Part shown: positions 3,558 to 5,597 of the stretch, in pieces
How the letters are laid out: each line of letters starts with the position of its first letter
Numbering within the stretch: position 1 is the stretch's first letter
NCBI GenBank assembly: GCA_015520985.1
Contig: WAOY01000219.1
Coordinates: 1-5,597, forward strand
Direction: 5' to 3'
Length of the DNA stretch: 5,597 bases
Origin: DHVE2 group archaeon
Lineage (GTDB): Archaea > Thermoplasmatota > Thermoplasmata > Thermoplasmatales > Aciduliprofundaceae
The notes under the pieces: model-generated
Told to the model about the DNA's origin: nothing
The model's input: the letters and a program-made list of their open reading frames with translations, nothing else
Databases searched by the model: none
Position numbers and translations under genes: made by a program

Positions 3558-4941
3558 GAATCTGGATAGGGTTATGGACGGGGGTTTCGTGGAGCGCAGT
3601 TTCAACCTGGTCTACGGAGGAGGAGGAACGGGTAAAACGCTCTTCACCATGAACTTCCTCATATCCGGGGCAGAATCCGGGAAGAACGTGCTCTACGTGA
3701 CCCTTGAGGAGACGTGGGAGGATATCACGCGAAAGCTTCCACCAGGGATAAAGGAGCGGCTCAACGCGGTTTCAAAGAGATTCCACTACCTGGACTTCGG
3801 CAGCATGCGCCCGGTACTCGGCCGGGAGATCCTGAAGTCCGATGTGCTCCAGGAGGCCATATCGAGCAGTGTTGTGGTGAACAACGTGTCCCTGGTGGGA
3901 ATCGACGGAATCGCTCCCCTTACCCTTTACTACGATGACGACCGCAGGATAAGGAACGCAATATTCGATTTATCGCAGAGCCTCAAGAGTTACGGAGTAA
4001 CCACAGTATTCACCAGCGAGGAGATTGAAGGGCGCAGCAGGTACGGGGTGGAGGAGTTCGTCTCCGACTCAGTTATACGCCTCATATACACAGGGAGGAG
4101 CAGGAGGCTCCAGGTTCTTAAGACCCGGGGCTCGGGGTTCATCGGTGGACTCCACGGATTCGAGATAACGAACGACGGGCTCCAGGTTTACCCGCGGGTG
4201 ATGTTCTCGGAGGGGAAGAGGGAGATCAGGGCTGAGGCCATAGGGATATCCAAACTGGACACAATGATCGGTGAGGTGTACAGCGGCGACGTGATCCTCC
4301 TCGCAGGGCCCCCCGGCACCGGGAAATACCTCTTCGGTGTACAGTTCATAAAGAACGTGTGCTCCAGCGGAAAACGGGCCTTATTCGTGTCCTTCGAGGA
4401 TAACCTGCCAAACATAAAGCGGCGCCTGATGGAGATGGGCGAGGCTTCAAAGAATTGCAAACTGGTGCACCTTGACCCGGGGGACATGGATCTCTACAAG
4501 CTAATGTGGGAGATACGCGACCGCGCCAGGGACGTGAGCCGCATGGTCATCCACGGTATCAACGTTTTTTCCGAGAGGGAAGAGTACTCGGACTTCGTCC
4601 ACTCACTCTTCTCCTACACCAGGAACGAGGGCATAAGCACCCTGGTGACCTACACCATACCCAACATAATCGGGACCAACGTGATAGCGGACAAACACGT
4701 GGTCAACGTGGCAAATCACATAGTAAAACTGCTCTTCGCGGAGATAAACGGAGAGCTGAAGAGGGTCCTCGTAATTCTGAAGGCACAGTCGCCCAACCAC
4801 GAGCGCGGCCTCGTTGAGTACCGCCTTGGAAAGAGGGGCGTTATAATCGTTGGCAAGATAGAGGAGATGGAGGGCATAATGAGCGGCACGCCGACGAAAC
4901 AGATGGAGATACAGAAGCGGGTGCAGAAGTTCTTCAAGTGA
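3535..4941 (+). CDS. Two-domain KaiC-like / RadA-superfamily ATPase with degenerate second domain
   Basis: A 468-residue protein with two KaiC-type RecA folds, a class used in archaea as signal-transduction hubs. Domain 1 (about 3-225) looks complete: Walker A GGGGTGKT (28-35), the Glu pair E58-E59, Walker B LVGID ending at D124, and the KaiC-like K196-x-R198-G interface motif. Domain 2 (about 233-450) keeps the fold pattern but has lost key residues. Walker A is GPPGTGKY (258-265), with Tyr replacing the Mg-binding Thr/Ser. The acidic pair is E288-D289. Walker B reads MVIH, with H340 in place of Asp. The interface motif is K416-A-Q418, with Gln for Arg. Domain 2 is thus probably non-hydrolytic, perhaps a sensor or structural partner; hexamer formation is typical of relatives. 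The ATG at 3535 was chosen by overlap with the upstream RHH gene; the GTG at 3541 is an alternative. I cannot assign the regulated process. RAD55-like ATPase is an equivalent label. Confidence 0.9.
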   Translation: MKVSTGIRNLDRVMDGGFVERSFNLVYGGGGTGKTLFTMNFLISGAESGKNVLYVTLEETWEDITRKLPPGIKERLNAVSKRFHYLDFGSMRPVLGREILKSDVLQEAISSSVVVNNVSLVGIDGIAPLTLYYDDDRRIRNAIFDLSQSLKSYGVTTVFTSEEIEGRSRYGVEEFVSDSVIRLIYTGRSRRLQVLKTRGSGFIGGLHGFEITNDGLQVYPRVMFSEGKREIRAEAIGISKLDTMIGEVYSGDVILLAGPPGTGKYLFGVQFIKNVCSSGKRALFVSFEDNLPNIKRRLMEMGEASKNCKLVHLDPGDMDLYKLMWEIRDRARDVSRMVIHGINVFSEREEYSDFVHSLFSYTRNEGISTLVTYTIPNIIGTNVIADKHVVNVANHIVKLLFAEINGELKRVLVILKAQSPNHERGLVEYRLGKRGVIIVGKIEEMEGIMSGTPTKQMEIQKRVQKFFK

Positions 4942-4945
4942 AAAC

Positions 4946-4954
4946 ATTTAATAC
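4946..4954 (+). promoter_or_regulatory. TATA box for aspS
   Basis: ATTTAATAC lies in the 34-bp gap after the ATPase stop and ends 22 nt before the ATG at 4976, the same spacing as the nucleotidyltransferase promoter. The AAAAC just before it could be a BRE. It indicates that aspS has its own leaderless transcript. Confidence 0.7.
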
Positions 4955-4975
4955 GCCCTCACCTTTCGCTCCTCT

Positions 4976-5597
4976 ATGCTCAGGACTCACACCACCAGGG
5001 AAGCATCCAAGCTCGATGGAGAGGAAGTTAAAATTTGCGGGTGGATCCACGACATCCGCGTTCTTGGGAAAATAGCCTTCATCATAGTCAGGGATCGCTA
5101 CGGTTTCGCCCAGCTCACACTCATAAGGGGGATGCTTGGTAAGGAGAAGTTCAAGGAGTACACCAAGCTCACCAGGGAATCAGTGATCTGCGCCAGGGGG
5201 AAGGTGCAGAGGACGGAGCAGGCAAAACTGGGTTTTGAGATACTCCCCGAGGAAATAGAGGTGGTAAATCCTGCAGAGACCCCGTTGCCCCTCGGTGTCG
5301 CGGACAGGGTCTCCGCAGACATGGAAACGAGGATAGAGAACAGGTTCCTGGACCTGAGGAAGCCGGAAGTCCTCGCCGTATTCCGCGTTAGAAGCGCATT
5401 GCTTCAGGGCATACGTGACACGCTAATTTCTAAGGATTTCATAGAGGTGCACACCCCGAAGATAGTCGCGACGGCCACTGAAGGGGGCACAGAGCTCTTC
5501 CCCGTGAAGTACTTTGAGAAGGACGCCTACCTCAACCAGAGCCCGCAGCTTTACAAGCAGATTCTAATGGCCGCGGGGTTCGACAGAGTATTTGAAA
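4976..5597 (+). CDS. aspS: Aspartyl-tRNA synthetase, archaeal type (N-terminal part, truncated by window end)
   Basis: Class IIb synthetase that charges tRNA-Asp (and tRNA-Asn if non-discriminating) with aspartate in the cytoplasm. The window contains 207 codons of an expected roughly 430. Residues about 1-105 form the OB-fold anticodon-binding domain, with GWIHDIR (22-28) and AKLGFEIL (83-90). Then come the linker ETPLPL, the RFLDLR motif, class II motif 1 (ending in FIEVHTP) and ATEGGTELFPVKYF, with the active-site segment LNQSPQLYKQ near the right edge; motifs 2 and 3 are beyond the window. At the two positions linked to anticodon discrimination in the Thermococcus kodakarensis enzyme (W26 and K85), this protein has H25 and K84, a mixed signature. 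The start is leaderless, 22 nt after a TATA box. Identification is firm. Confidence 0.97.
   Translation, partial: MLRTHTTREASKLDGEEVKICGWIHDIRVLGKIAFIIVRDRYGFAQLTLIRGMLGKEKFKEYTKLTRESVICARGKVQRTEQAKLGFEILPEEIEVVNPAETPLPLGVADRVSADMETRIENRFLDLRKPEVLAVFRVRSALLQGIRDTLISKDFIEVHTPKIVATATEGGTELFPVKYFEKDAYLNQSPQLYKQILMAAGFDRVFE

Noticed and set aside
3090..3605. 171-codon minus-strand frame opposite the RHH gene
   Set aside because: It spans the divergent promoter region and the RHH/ATPase overlap; Pro/Leu/His-rich composition is typical of an antisense shadow.
5098..5322. 74-codon minus-strand frame inside aspS
   Set aside because: The plus strand encodes an unmistakable AspRS here; the minus frame has no motif, promoter or neighbour.

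Overview
The window looks like chromosomal DNA from an archaeon. Supporting signs are an archaeal-type aspartyl-tRNA synthetase, AT-rich TATA boxes in a G/C-biased background, start codons placed about 21-23 nt after those boxes (leaderless mRNAs), and a two-domain KaiC-like ATPase. Gene content fits the euryarchaeal side, possibly Thermoplasmatota. Heavy use of AGG (Arg) and charged residues suggests, but does not prove, a thermophile. The lineage is an inference from style, not from a marker comparison.

Layout. Positions 1-49 probably hold the start of a gene running off the left edge on the minus strand. The same stretch can fold into two nested perfect stems. A palindromic TATA box at 77-82 could serve it and the first complete gene. 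Three plus-strand genes follow: a small membrane-anchored secreted protein with a pilin-like N-terminus (107-598), acylphosphatase (640-915), and a SAM hydrolase (adenosine-forming, DUF62 family; 925-1659). The last two form a tight pair 9 bp apart. Converging on them with a 1-bp gap is a minus-strand gene for a lysine-rich coiled-coil protein of unknown function (1661-2284). Behind it, on the same strand but with its own promoter, is a sugar-1-phosphate nucleotidyltransferase (2339-3058).

A 94-bp divergent promoter region (3059-3152) separates the nucleotidyltransferase from a plus-strand pair: a ribbon-helix-helix protein (3153-3557) whose last 23 bases overlap a 468-residue KaiC/RadA-like ATPase (3535-4941). 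The ATPase has one intact RecA fold and a second whose key residues are substituted. The right edge holds the first 207 codons of aspS (4976 onward), again behind a leaderless promoter.

How the genes fit together. Most are unrelated housekeeping or surface functions. The one real module is the RHH-ATPase pair, which looks like a DNA-binding regulator translationally coupled to a nucleotide-responsive switch protein. An 11-bp near-repeat lies on both sides of the divergent promoter region that this regulator would be expected to control. I see no CRISPR array, insertion sequence, tRNA or rRNA. No stretch over 300 bases lacks a gene.
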